DNA of 64,000 nucleotides from Cupriavidus sp. P-10 (GTDB lineage Bacteria; Pseudomonadota; Gammaproteobacteria; Burkholderiales; Burkholderiaceae), in the NCBI RefSeq assembly GCF_003402535.2, contig NZ_AP025170.1, positions 1,798,001-1,862,000 on the forward strand, read 5' to 3'. Position numbers and translations under genes: made by a program. Under the pieces are notes generated by a model, which saw nothing but the letters and a program-made list of their open reading frames with translations, was not told the DNA's origin and made no database searches. Below, in pieces: positions 55,413 through 64,000 of the stretch. The first letter of the stretch is position 1. Every line of letters begins with the position of its first letter.

Positions 55413-56570
55413 ATGTCCGAAGCGCAACCGCTCGTCACTCCCAAGCCCAAGAAATCCGTCGCGCTGTCCGGCGTTGCCGCCGGCAATACCGCCCTGTGCA
55501 CCGTCGGCCGTACCGGCAACGACCTGCACTACCGCGGCTATGACATTCTCGATATCGCCGAAGCCTGCGAGTTCGAGGAAATCGCCCACCTGCTGGTGCA
55601 CGGCAAGCTGCCGACCAAATCCGAACTGGCCGCCTACAAGGCCAAGCTGAAGTCGCTGCGCGGCCTGCCCGCCAACGTCAAGGCCGCGCTCGAATGGGTT
55701 CCGGCCAGCGCCCACCCGATGGACGTGATGCGCACCGGCGTGTCGGTGCTGGGCACCGTGCTGCCGGAGAAGGAAGACCACAACACCCCGGGCGCGCGCG
55801 ATATCGCCGACCGCCTGATGGCCAGCCTGGGCTCGATGCTGCTGTACTGGTACCACTACAGCCACAATGGCAAGCGTATCGAGGTGGAAACCGACGATGA
55901 CTCCATCGGCGGCCACTTCCTGCACCTGCTGCATGGCAAGAAGCCGTCGGCGCTGTGGGAAAGCGCCATGAACACGTCGCTCAACCTGTACGCCGAGCAC
56001 GAGTTCAACGCGTCGACCTTCACCGCCCGCGTGATCGCCGGCACGGGCTCGGACATGTACTCGTCGATCGCCGGCGCGATCGGCGCGCTGCGCGGCCCGA
56101 AGCATGGCGGCGCCAATGAAGTGGCCTTCGAGATCCAGAAGCGCTATGACAACGCCGACGAGGCGCAGGCCGACATCACCCGCCGCGTCGAGAACAAGGA
56201 AGTCGTGATCGGCTTTGGCCACCCGGTGTACACCATCAGCGACCCGCGCAACCAGGTGATCAAGGAAGTGGCGAAGAAGCTGTCGAAGGATGCCGGCTCG
56301 ATGAAGATGTTCGACATCGCCGAGCGCCTGGAAACCGTGATGTGGGACATCAAGAAGATGTTCCCGAACCTGGACTGGTTCAGCGCGGTGAGCTACCACA
56401 TGATGGGCGTGCCGACCGCGATGTTCACGCCGCTGTTCGTGATCGCGCGTACCTCCGGCTGGGCCGCGCACATCATCGAGCAACGCATCGACAACAAGAT
56501 CATCCGCCCGAGCGCCAACTACACCGGTCCGGAGAACCTGACGTTCGTGCCGATCAAGGATCGCAAGTAA
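55413..56570 (+). CDS. prpC: 2-Methylcitrate synthase
   Basis: A 385-residue citrate-synthase-family enzyme that condenses propionyl-CoA with oxaloacetate to give 2-methylcitrate. Family landmarks are [14 protein letters not shown], catalytic-histidine regions LHGKKP and [14 protein letters not shown], and [12 protein letters not shown] near the active-site aspartate. An AGGAGA site precedes ATG 55413. It lies between two intercistronic stem-loops in the prp operon. Confidence 0.95.
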   Translation: MSEAQPLVTPKPKKSVALSGVAAGNTALCTVGRTGNDLHYRGYDILDIAEACEFEEIAHLLVHGKLPTKSELAAYKAKLKSLRGLPANVKAALEWVPASAHPMDVMRTGVSVLGTVLPEKEDHNTPGARDIADRLMASLGSMLLYWYHYSHNGKRIEVETDDDSIGGHFLHLLHGKKPSALWESAMNTSLNLYAEHEFNASTFTARVIAGTGSDMYSSIAGAIGALRGPKHGGANEVAFEIQKRYDNADEAQADITRRVENKEVVIGFGHPVYTISDPRNQVIKEVAKKLSKDAGSMKMFDIAERLETVMWDIKKMFPNLDWFSAVSYHMMGVPTAMFTPLFVIARTSGWAAHIIEQRIDNKIIRPSANYTGPENLTFVPIKDRK

Positions 56571-56620
56571 GACCGGCTGCCGGATTGCCCGTCGGGTTGC
56601 ATTGATCCGAGCCTGCGGGC

Positions 56621-56663
56621 AAAGGGGTAGTTGGTCGCTGACACGGGGCCACTACCCCTTTTT
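56621..56663 (+). terminator. Terminator/attenuator between prpC and acnD
   Basis: An 11-bp perfect stem (AAAGGGGTAGT at 56621-56631 with ACTACCCCTTT at 56651-56661) encloses a 19-base loop; the descending arm runs into a T-tract. It could lower acnD-prpF expression relative to prpBC. A TATATA-like tract just downstream could be a weak internal promoter. Confidence 0.75.
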
Positions 56664-56689
56664 CATACTTATATAGATTTCCCTACACC

Positions 56690-59302
<2,613 letters not shown>

Positions 59303-59314
59303 GCTGATGGTTCG

Positions 59315-59344
59315 CTCCCCTCTCCCGCAAGCGGGAGAGGGGAG
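59315..59344 (+). terminator. Perfect 14-bp inverted repeat between acnD and prpF
   Basis: The arms CTCCCCTCTCCCGC (59315-59328) and GCGGGAGAGGGGAG (59331-59344) flank AA. The next bases are AAAACA, so no T-run. A degraded relative (CTCTCCCGC...) occurs at about 62100 after ansB. It could be a dispersed repeat or an mRNA-stability hairpin. Confidence 0.7.
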
Positions 59345-59428
59345 AAAACAAGCGCTACGCTTTGCTTCCCCGCATTCAATTCGCAAGCTGTACAAAGGCC
59401 CCCGGCCTAACCAGGACTAAAGACTCCC

Positions 59429-60619
59429 ATGGCCCACGTACCCCAGATCAAGATCCCCGCCACCTACATCCGTGGCGGCACCAGCAAGGGCGTGTTCTTC
59501 CGCCTGCAAGACCTGCCCGAGCGCGCGCAGGTCCCCGGCCCGGCCCGCGACGCGCTGCTGATGCGCGTGATCGGCAGCCCCGACCCGTACGGCAAGCAGA
59601 TCGACGGCATGGGCGGTGCCACCTCCAGCACCAGCAAGACCGTGATCGTGTCGAAGAGCACGCGCCCGGACCACGATGTCGACTACCTGTTCGGCCAGGT
59701 CTCGATCGACCAGTCGTTCGTGGACTGGAGCGGCAACTGCGGCAACCTGTCGGCCGCGGTCGGCCCGTTCGCCATCAGCGCCGGCCTGGTCGACCCCAGC
59801 CGCGTGCCGCAGAACGGCATCGCTATCGTCCGCATCTGGCAGGCCAATATCGGCAAGACCATCATCGGCCACGTGCCCATCACCAACGGCGAAGTCCAGG
59901 AAACCGGTGACTTCGAGCTGGACGGCGTGACCTTCCCCGCCGCCGAAGTGCAGCTCGAATTCATGGACCCGGCCGCCGAGGAAGAAGGCGCCGGCGGCGC
60001 GATGTTCCCGACCGGCAACGTGGTCGACGACCTGGAAGTGCCGGGCGTCGGCACGCTCAAGGCGACCATGATCAACGCCGGCATCCCGACCATCTTCGTC
60101 AATGCCGAAAGCATCGGCTATACCGGCACCGAGCTGCAGGACGCCATCAACAGCGACACCAAGGCGCTGGCGATGTTCGAGACCATCCGCGCCTATGGCG
60201 CGCTGCGCATGGGCCTGATCAAGGATGTGGACGAGGCCGCCAAGCGCCAGCACACGCCCAAGGTTGCCTTCGTGGCCAAGCCGGTGGACTACGTTGCATC
60301 GAGCGGCAAGAAGGTGGCCGCTGCCGACGTGGACCTGCTGGTGCGCGCGCTCTCCATGGGCAAGCTGCACCACGCGATGATGGGCACGGCTGCCGTTGCC
60401 ATCGGCACCGCGGCGGCCATCCCCGGCACGCTGGTCAATCTGGCCGCCGGCGGCGGCGAACGCAACGCGGTGCGTTTCGGGCACCCGTCCGGCACGCTGC
60501 GCGTGGGCGCCGAGGCGCAGCAGGTCGATGGCGAATGGGCGGTCAGGAAGGCCATCATGAGCCGCAGCGCGCGCGTACTGATGGAAGGCTGGGTACGCGT
60601 GCCGGGCGACGCGTTCTGA
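59429..60619 (+). CDS. prpF: 2-Methylaconitate cis-trans isomerase
   Basis: A 396-residue protein of the PrpF/DapF-related fold. It isomerises the AcnD product so that aconitase can hydrate it, thereby completing the AcnD branch of the cycle. Family motifs are PATYIRGGTSKGVFF near the N-terminus, GNCGNLSAAVGPFAI, and HPSGTLRVGAE toward the end. It is the last gene of the prp operon, followed by a 12-bp hairpin. The ATG at 59429 fits the conserved start. Confidence 0.95.
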   Translation: MAHVPQIKIPATYIRGGTSKGVFFRLQDLPERAQVPGPARDALLMRVIGSPDPYGKQIDGMGGATSSTSKTVIVSKSTRPDHDVDYLFGQVSIDQSFVDWSGNCGNLSAAVGPFAISAGLVDPSRVPQNGIAIVRIWQANIGKTIIGHVPITNGEVQETGDFELDGVTFPAAEVQLEFMDPAAEEEGAGGAMFPTGNVVDDLEVPGVGTLKATMINAGIPTIFVNAESIGYTGTELQDAINSDTKALAMFETIRAYGALRMGLIKDVDEAAKRQHTPKVAFVAKPVDYVASSGKKVAAADVDLLVRALSMGKLHHAMMGTAAVAIGTAAAIPGTLVNLAAGGGERNAVRFGHPSGTLRVGAEAQQVDGEWAVRKAIMSRSARVLMEGWVRVPGDAF

Positions 60620-60632
60620 TGCCAGCGTCGTT

Positions 60633-60663
60633 CCATGGGCACGGCTTGAAACCGTGCCCATGG
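60633..60663 (+). terminator. Perfect 12-bp stem-loop after prpF
   Basis: The arms CCATGGGCACGG (60633-60644) and CCGTGCCCATGG (60652-60663) have a 7-base loop. There is no T-run after it, so termination strength is uncertain. Confidence 0.65.
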
Positions 60664-60712
60664 GCGACCGCTCCGGAATGTATGCGCTTTAGGTTAACGC
60701 GCCGGCAACTTC

Positions 60713-60727
60713 ATGCCGAATCGGCAT
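60713..60727. promoter_or_regulatory. Short palindrome upstream of the asparaginase gene
   Basis: ATGCCG-AAT-CGGCAT is a 6+6 palindrome with a 3-base spacer. It lies 178 bp upstream of the ansB start in the intergenic region after the prpF hairpin. Possible operator; unproven. Confidence 0.35.
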
Positions 60728-60904
60728 AACCCGCCGAGAATCTCCTCACGTATAGTCACTGCCGCTACCCGCCTGCCGCCCCAGCGCGCGCGGCGGCAAG
60801 CCGTTGAAGGAAGACGGACCGCACCGCACCACCCACAAGGTCTGCCGTGCCGTTCCAGTCGTTCCTGTACGTGCCTACACGTCCGTATAACACCGAGGAG
60901 AACC

Positions 60905-62038
60905 ATGAAGAACTTTGCCCGCGCCACTACGCTGGCCGCTGCCCTGCTTTCCGCCAGCCTGATCACCGCGGCTGCCCACGCACAGACGGCAACGGTCGCG
61001 CCGCCTGCCGCAGCGCCCACGGCGCCTGCCGCGGCCCAGGCGGAAGCCCGCAAGGCCAATATCGTCATCATCGGTACCGGCGGCACCATTGCCGGCGCTG
61101 GCGCATCGGCCATCAATACCGCGGCCTACCAGTCCGCCGTGGTGCCGGTCGACAAGATCATCGCCTCGGTCCCGGAAGTTTCCAAGGTCGCCAACGTCAA
61201 GGGCGAGCAGATCTTCCAGATCGGCTCGGAAAGCTTCAACAACGAACGCCTGCTGAAGCTGGCCAAGCGCGTGTCGGAACTGCTCAAGCAGCCGGACGTC
61301 GACGGCATCGTCATCACTCACGGCACCGACACCATCGAGGAAACCTCGTACTTTCTCAACCTGACGCTGAAGAGCGACAAGCCGGTGGTGGTGGTCGGCT
61401 CGATGCGCCCGGGTACGGCGCTGGGCGCGGACGGCGCGCTGAACCTGTATGACGCGGTACTGGTGGCCTCCAATCCGGCATCGAAGGGCAAGGGCACGCT
61501 GGTGGTGCTGAACGACGAGATCCACACCGGCCGCGACGTCACCAAGAGCAATACCTTCAAGGCCGAGACCTTCCGCTCGCAGTTCGGTCCGCTGGGCTAC
61601 GTGGTGGAAGGCCGCTCGCTGTTCTACCGCCTGCCGGCGCGCCCGCACACGCTGCAGACCGAGTGGGATATCGACAAGATCGACAAGCTGCCTGAAGTGG
61701 CCGTGGTCTACGCCTATGGCAACGTCAACCCGGCCAGCATCGACGCCGCGGTGAAGAACGGCGCCAAGGCCATCGTCTATGCGGCCACCGGCAACGGCAG
61801 TGTCGGCGACTACATGGTCGAGCCGCTCAAGGCAGCGCGCGCCAAGGGTGTTCAGATCGTGCGTGCCTCGCGCACCGGCAGCGGCGTGGTGATCCGCAAT
61901 GCGGAGCAGCCGGACGACAAGTACGACTGGATCGTCACCGACGACCAGCTGCCGCAGAAGGCGCGCATCCTGATGGCGCTGGCGCTGACCAAGACCAACG
62001 ACCCGAAGGCGCTGCAGCAGATCTTCTGGAAATATTGA
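60905..62038 (+). CDS. ansB: Type II (periplasmic) L-asparaginase
   Basis: A 377-residue protein with a signal peptide (hydrophobic segment ending AHAQ) and an Ala/Pro-rich linker to about residue 45. The asparaginase domain follows. The two catalytic threonines are in IIGTGGTIAGAG and in the VITHGTDTIEET motif with its lysine-triad context; NEIHTGRDV-like sequence also fits. It hydrolyses asparagine (and perhaps glutamine) in the periplasm. A GAGGAG site precedes ATG 60905. A 9-bp stem-loop follows its stop. Confidence 0.92.
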   Translation: MKNFARATTLAAALLSASLITAAAHAQTATVAPPAAAPTAPAAAQAEARKANIVIIGTGGTIAGAGASAINTAAYQSAVVPVDKIIASVPEVSKVANVKGEQIFQIGSESFNNERLLKLAKRVSELLKQPDVDGIVITHGTDTIEETSYFLNLTLKSDKPVVVVGSMRPGTALGADGALNLYDAVLVASNPASKGKGTLVVLNDEIHTGRDVTKSNTFKAETFRSQFGPLGYVVEGRSLFYRLPARPHTLQTEWDIDKIDKLPEVAVVYAYGNVNPASIDAAVKNGAKAIVYAATGNGSVGDYMVEPLKAARAKGVQIVRASRTGSGVVIRNAEQPDDKYDWIVTDDQLPQKARILMALALTKTNDPKALQQIFWKY

Positions 62039-62047
62039 TGGTGGCAT

Positions 62048-62072
62048 GGGCGCGTCACTGCTAGACGCGCCC
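62048..62072 (+). terminator. Stem-loop after ansB, overlapping the araC 3' end
   Basis: Perfect 9-bp arms GGGCGCGTC (62048-62056) and GACGCGCCC (62064-62072) have a 7-base loop, followed by a C-rich tract without T-run. The descending arm lies inside the end of the convergent AraC-type gene. Confidence 0.55.
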
Positions 62073-63035
62073 GCCCTCCCCGGCCCCTCCCCCGGCCCCT
62101 CTCCCGCTCGCGGCAGTGGGGTGCAAACCGGCGGTTGTCACGACTGACGACGGCCGCCCGGCCTGCTCTGCATCTCTCCCGGCTTCCTCCCGCTCCAGCC
62201 ATTGCCGCGGCGATTCGCCCAGCCGCGCGCTGAATGCGCGTGACAGTGCCGACGCATTGGCATATCCCAGTTCCAGCGCCACGGACTTCACCGGCCGCCC
62301 AAGCCTGAGCTGCGCCTGCGCCAGCGACAGCCGCCAGTCGGTCAGGTAATCAGCCGGAGGCTGGCCCACGATGCGCCGGAATGCGGCGGCAAACGCACTG
62401 CGCGACATGCCCGCACGCTCGGCCATGCGCGGCAGGTCCCACGCCGCGCCCGGGTCCTCGTGCAGCGCCACCAGCACGCGCGCCAGGCGCGGGTCCGACA
62501 GCCCGGCGATCAGGCCGGCCTGGATGCCGGCCTCCTGGTGATGGTCGATGAGCCAGCGCAACAACTGGATCAGCACGACCTCGAACAGCCGGTCGGCCAG
62601 CAAGCGGTGGCCGCAGCGCACCTGCCCAGCCTCGGCGAACAACAGCGCCAGGGCCTGTTCCAGCCCCGCCACGCGCGCCAGCGGCAAGGCGATCAGCGGC
62701 GGCAGCGCGCGCACCACCGGATTGCGCGCGCCGCCGTCGAAATCCAGCGCCGCGCAGGTGAAATCCGATCCCTCGTCGGGTGGATTGTGGAACATGTGGT
62801 GGATCGGGCGCGGATAGAACAGCAGCGTGGGTTCCTCGAAGCGCAGCGTCCCCGGCAGTCCGGCGCCGGGTGGATGCCGCAGTTCCAGTTCTCCCCGCCG
62901 CAGCACATGCAGGAAGCCGCGGCCAGGCTGCGCGGCGAACTGCGTCAGCCCGCACAGCGGACCCTGGTGAAACAGGTGGGCGCGGGCGCGGAAGCGTTCC
63001 AGCAGCGCGGACAGGCGGTCGACCGGTGCATTCAT
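62061..63035 (-). CDS. AraC-family regulator (cupin-type N-terminus, RclA-like)
   Basis: A 324-residue regulator. Residues about 10-170 are a cupin-like effector domain (HLFHQGPLCGLTQF, then FYPRPIHHMFH), resembling Cupin_6/RclA-type proteins, and the AraC DNA-binding domain spans about 190-285 with two helix-turn-helix elements (MAERAGMSRSAFAAAFRRIVG and LELGYANASALSRAFSARLG). The last 40 residues are a Gly/Ala/Arg-rich tail that is probably not part of a fold. It is divergent from the AhpD-like gene and likely regulates it. RclA-like proteins respond to reactive chlorine; this is inference here. The start at 63035 (MNAPVDRL) lacks a clear ribosome site. Confidence 0.82.
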   Translation of the reverse strand: MNAPVDRLSALLERFRARAHLFHQGPLCGLTQFAAQPGRGFLHVLRRGELELRHPPGAGLPGTLRFEEPTLLFYPRPIHHMFHNPPDEGSDFTCAALDFDGGARNPVVRALPPLIALPLARVAGLEQALALLFAEAGQVRCGHRLLADRLFEVVLIQLLRWLIDHHQEAGIQAGLIAGLSDPRLARVLVALHEDPGAAWDLPRMAERAGMSRSAFAAAFRRIVGQPPADYLTDWRLSLAQAQLRLGRPVKSVALELGYANASALSRAFSARLGESPRQWLEREEAGRDAEQAGRPSSVVTTAGLHPTAASGRGAGGGAGEGGRV

Positions 63036-63162
63036 GGCAAGCGTGGACGAATTGATATGTATGGAGGACGTTGCGTATCTCATAGTACGCGACGGCCGAC
63101 CATAATGGGTTTCAAGGCGATCGCAACGCCTGTTCTCTTAAACCCGTACCAAGGAGTCCATC

Positions 63163-63708
63163 ATGTCCCGCGTTCCTCTCGTCACCGCCGCCACCGCCTC
63201 GGGCGACGCCAAGACGCTCCTGAGCGAAATCCACGGTGCCTTTGGCGCCACTCCCAGCATGTTCCGCGCCGTTGCCAACTCCCCCGCTGCCCTGCGCAGC
63301 ATGTGGGGCGCGTTTGGCGCGCTCGGCGGTGGCGTATTGGGGGCGGCCCTCGGCGAAAAGATCGCCGTCGCAGTGGCCGACCGCAACCAGTGCGAGTACT
63401 GCCTGGCAGCCCACACCGCGCTCGGCCGCAAGGCCGGCGCGACCGCCCAGGAAATGTCCGAAGCGCAGGCCGGGCGCGCGCAGGACCCGCAGACCGCCGC
63501 CGCGCTGTCGTTCGCGCTCAAGCTGGTCAACGACCGCGGCCAGGTCAGCGATGCCGATGTGGCGCAATTGCGCGAAGCCGGTTTCAACGATGAACAGATC
63601 GTCGAGATCGTGGCGCACGTGGCGCTGAACCTGTTCACCAATTACGTGAACGTCGCGTTCGCGGTGCCGGTCGATTTCCCGAAGATCAGCCTGCGCGCCG
63701 CTGCCTGA
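63163..63708 (+). CDS. AhpD/carboxymuconolactone-decarboxylase-like peroxidase-related protein
   Basis: A 181-residue protein of the AhpD-like fold with the redox motif CEYC-x(3)-H (Cys77, Cys80, His84). It lacks a signal peptide and is all-alpha. Homologues are alkylhydroperoxidase-like or related oxidative-stress enzymes. An AAGGAG site precedes ATG 63163, and it is divergent from the AraC-type gene at 62061-63035, with about 127 bp between starts. It is probably induced by that regulator under oxidant stress. Confidence 0.87.
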   Translation: MSRVPLVTAATASGDAKTLLSEIHGAFGATPSMFRAVANSPAALRSMWGAFGALGGGVLGAALGEKIAVAVADRNQCEYCLAAHTALGRKAGATAQEMSEAQAGRAQDPQTAAALSFALKLVNDRGQVSDADVAQLREAGFNDEQIVEIVAHVALNLFTNYVNVAFAVPVDFPKISLRAAA

Positions 63709-63822
63709 GCGGCTTCAGCCTTCGCGGCCTGACACGTCCAACGTTGGGCCGCGCGAAACGCCCGTCATCAACCGGGCTTCGATAAAGATCCGGCTGACCT
63801 GCGTTTTCGTTGAATGCGGATC

Positions 63823-63840
63823 GCGCCAGTGTACTGGCGC
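63823..63840. promoter_or_regulatory. 18-bp palindrome in the terminal intergenic region
   Basis: GCGCCAGT-GT-ACTGGCGC has perfect 8-base arms and a 2-base centre. It lies in the 292-bp stretch after the AhpD-like gene, where I see no gene. The stretch also has a 7-bp CCAGCGC/GCGCTGG stem near 63892-63909. These may belong to a gene beyond the window. Confidence 0.4.
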
Positions 63841-64000
63841 GCAAGGGTGTGGAGAAATGCTGATGGCGGTTAATTGCGTTTTAAAGACGGAGCCAGCGCC
63901 CCTGCGCTGGTAGCGTCGGCCATGCGCAGCATGGCCCATATCGAGCACGTCGCGTGGCAGCGAGGACCGGGCGGTCACCGCTGCCACGCGGGCCGCAAAT

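Noticed and set aside
63715..63987. Minus-strand 90-codon open frame at the right end
   Set aside because: It lacks a ribosome site, contains a palindrome, and its composition is not protein-like; left unannotated.

Overview
The window is GC-rich, gene-dense bacterial DNA that looks chromosomal and beta-proteobacterial, most likely Burkholderiales and close to Cupriavidus or Ralstonia. This rests on three things: a complete acnD/prpF-type 2-methylcitrate cluster with a divergent prpR, two Bug/TctC-type binding proteins, and the protein style overall. It is inference from gene content, because no search was possible. I see no rRNA, tRNA, CRISPR array or prophage. The only mobile element is one IS with an intact transposase at about 9.25-10.88 kb.

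Layout, left to right. A 5'-truncated class A penicillin-binding protein and an orphan ParA-type ATPase converge (1-2.4 kb). A TTC38-like repeat protein is divergent from a 1307-aa BTAD/degenerate-cyclase/STAND-ATPase/TPR regulator, which is followed after 15 bp by a bestrophin-like channel (2.5-9.1 kb). After the IS come a GntR/UTRA regulator and a tightly overlapped operon for a Bug binding protein, an aconitase-type large and small subunit, and a methylisocitrate-lyase-family lyase (10.9-15.5 kb). A hipBA module follows, preceded by four palindromic operators at an exact 27-bp period. Next are a DUF1801 protein, a zinc-ribbon/cyclase/STAND/TPR protein with an HD-hydrolase-like gene 12 bp downstream, a patatin-like phospholipase, a methyltransferase and a small unknown gene. 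From 24.7 to 31.1 kb lies a complete Mrp-type Na+/H+ antiporter operon (AB fusion, C, D, E, F, G) preceded by a universal stress protein.

The middle (31-41.5 kb) holds acyl-CoA metabolism. It has a lone crotonase, a MASE1-PAS membrane sensor overlapping an alpha/beta-hydrolase/NTF2-like/acyl-CoA-binding-protein fusion, and an IclR regulator divergent from thiolase, SDR dehydrogenase, crotonase and Bug genes, with an MFS transporter after them. From 41.5 to 52.1 kb are mostly single housekeeping or accessory genes: YnfA-like, a BamA-type barrel, SDR, purT, MscS-type channel, SugE-like exporter with a divergent LysR regulator, HD-GYP phosphodiesterase, a quinol-monooxygenase-like protein and a cysteine-synthase-like enzyme.

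From 52.1 to 60.6 kb is the propionate (2-methylcitrate) locus. prpR is divergent from prpB-prpC-acnD-prpF, a consensus sigma-54 promoter lies before prpB, and a stem-loop sits at every gene boundary. A periplasmic asparaginase, an AraC-type regulator and an AhpD-like protein close the window.

A possible metabolic link joins two regions. The aconitase-like hydratase plus KRCGH lyase operon (11.8-15.5 kb) resembles dimethylmaleate hydratase plus 2,3-dimethylmalate lyase. That pair releases propionate and pyruvate, and the 2-methylcitrate cycle would consume the propionate.
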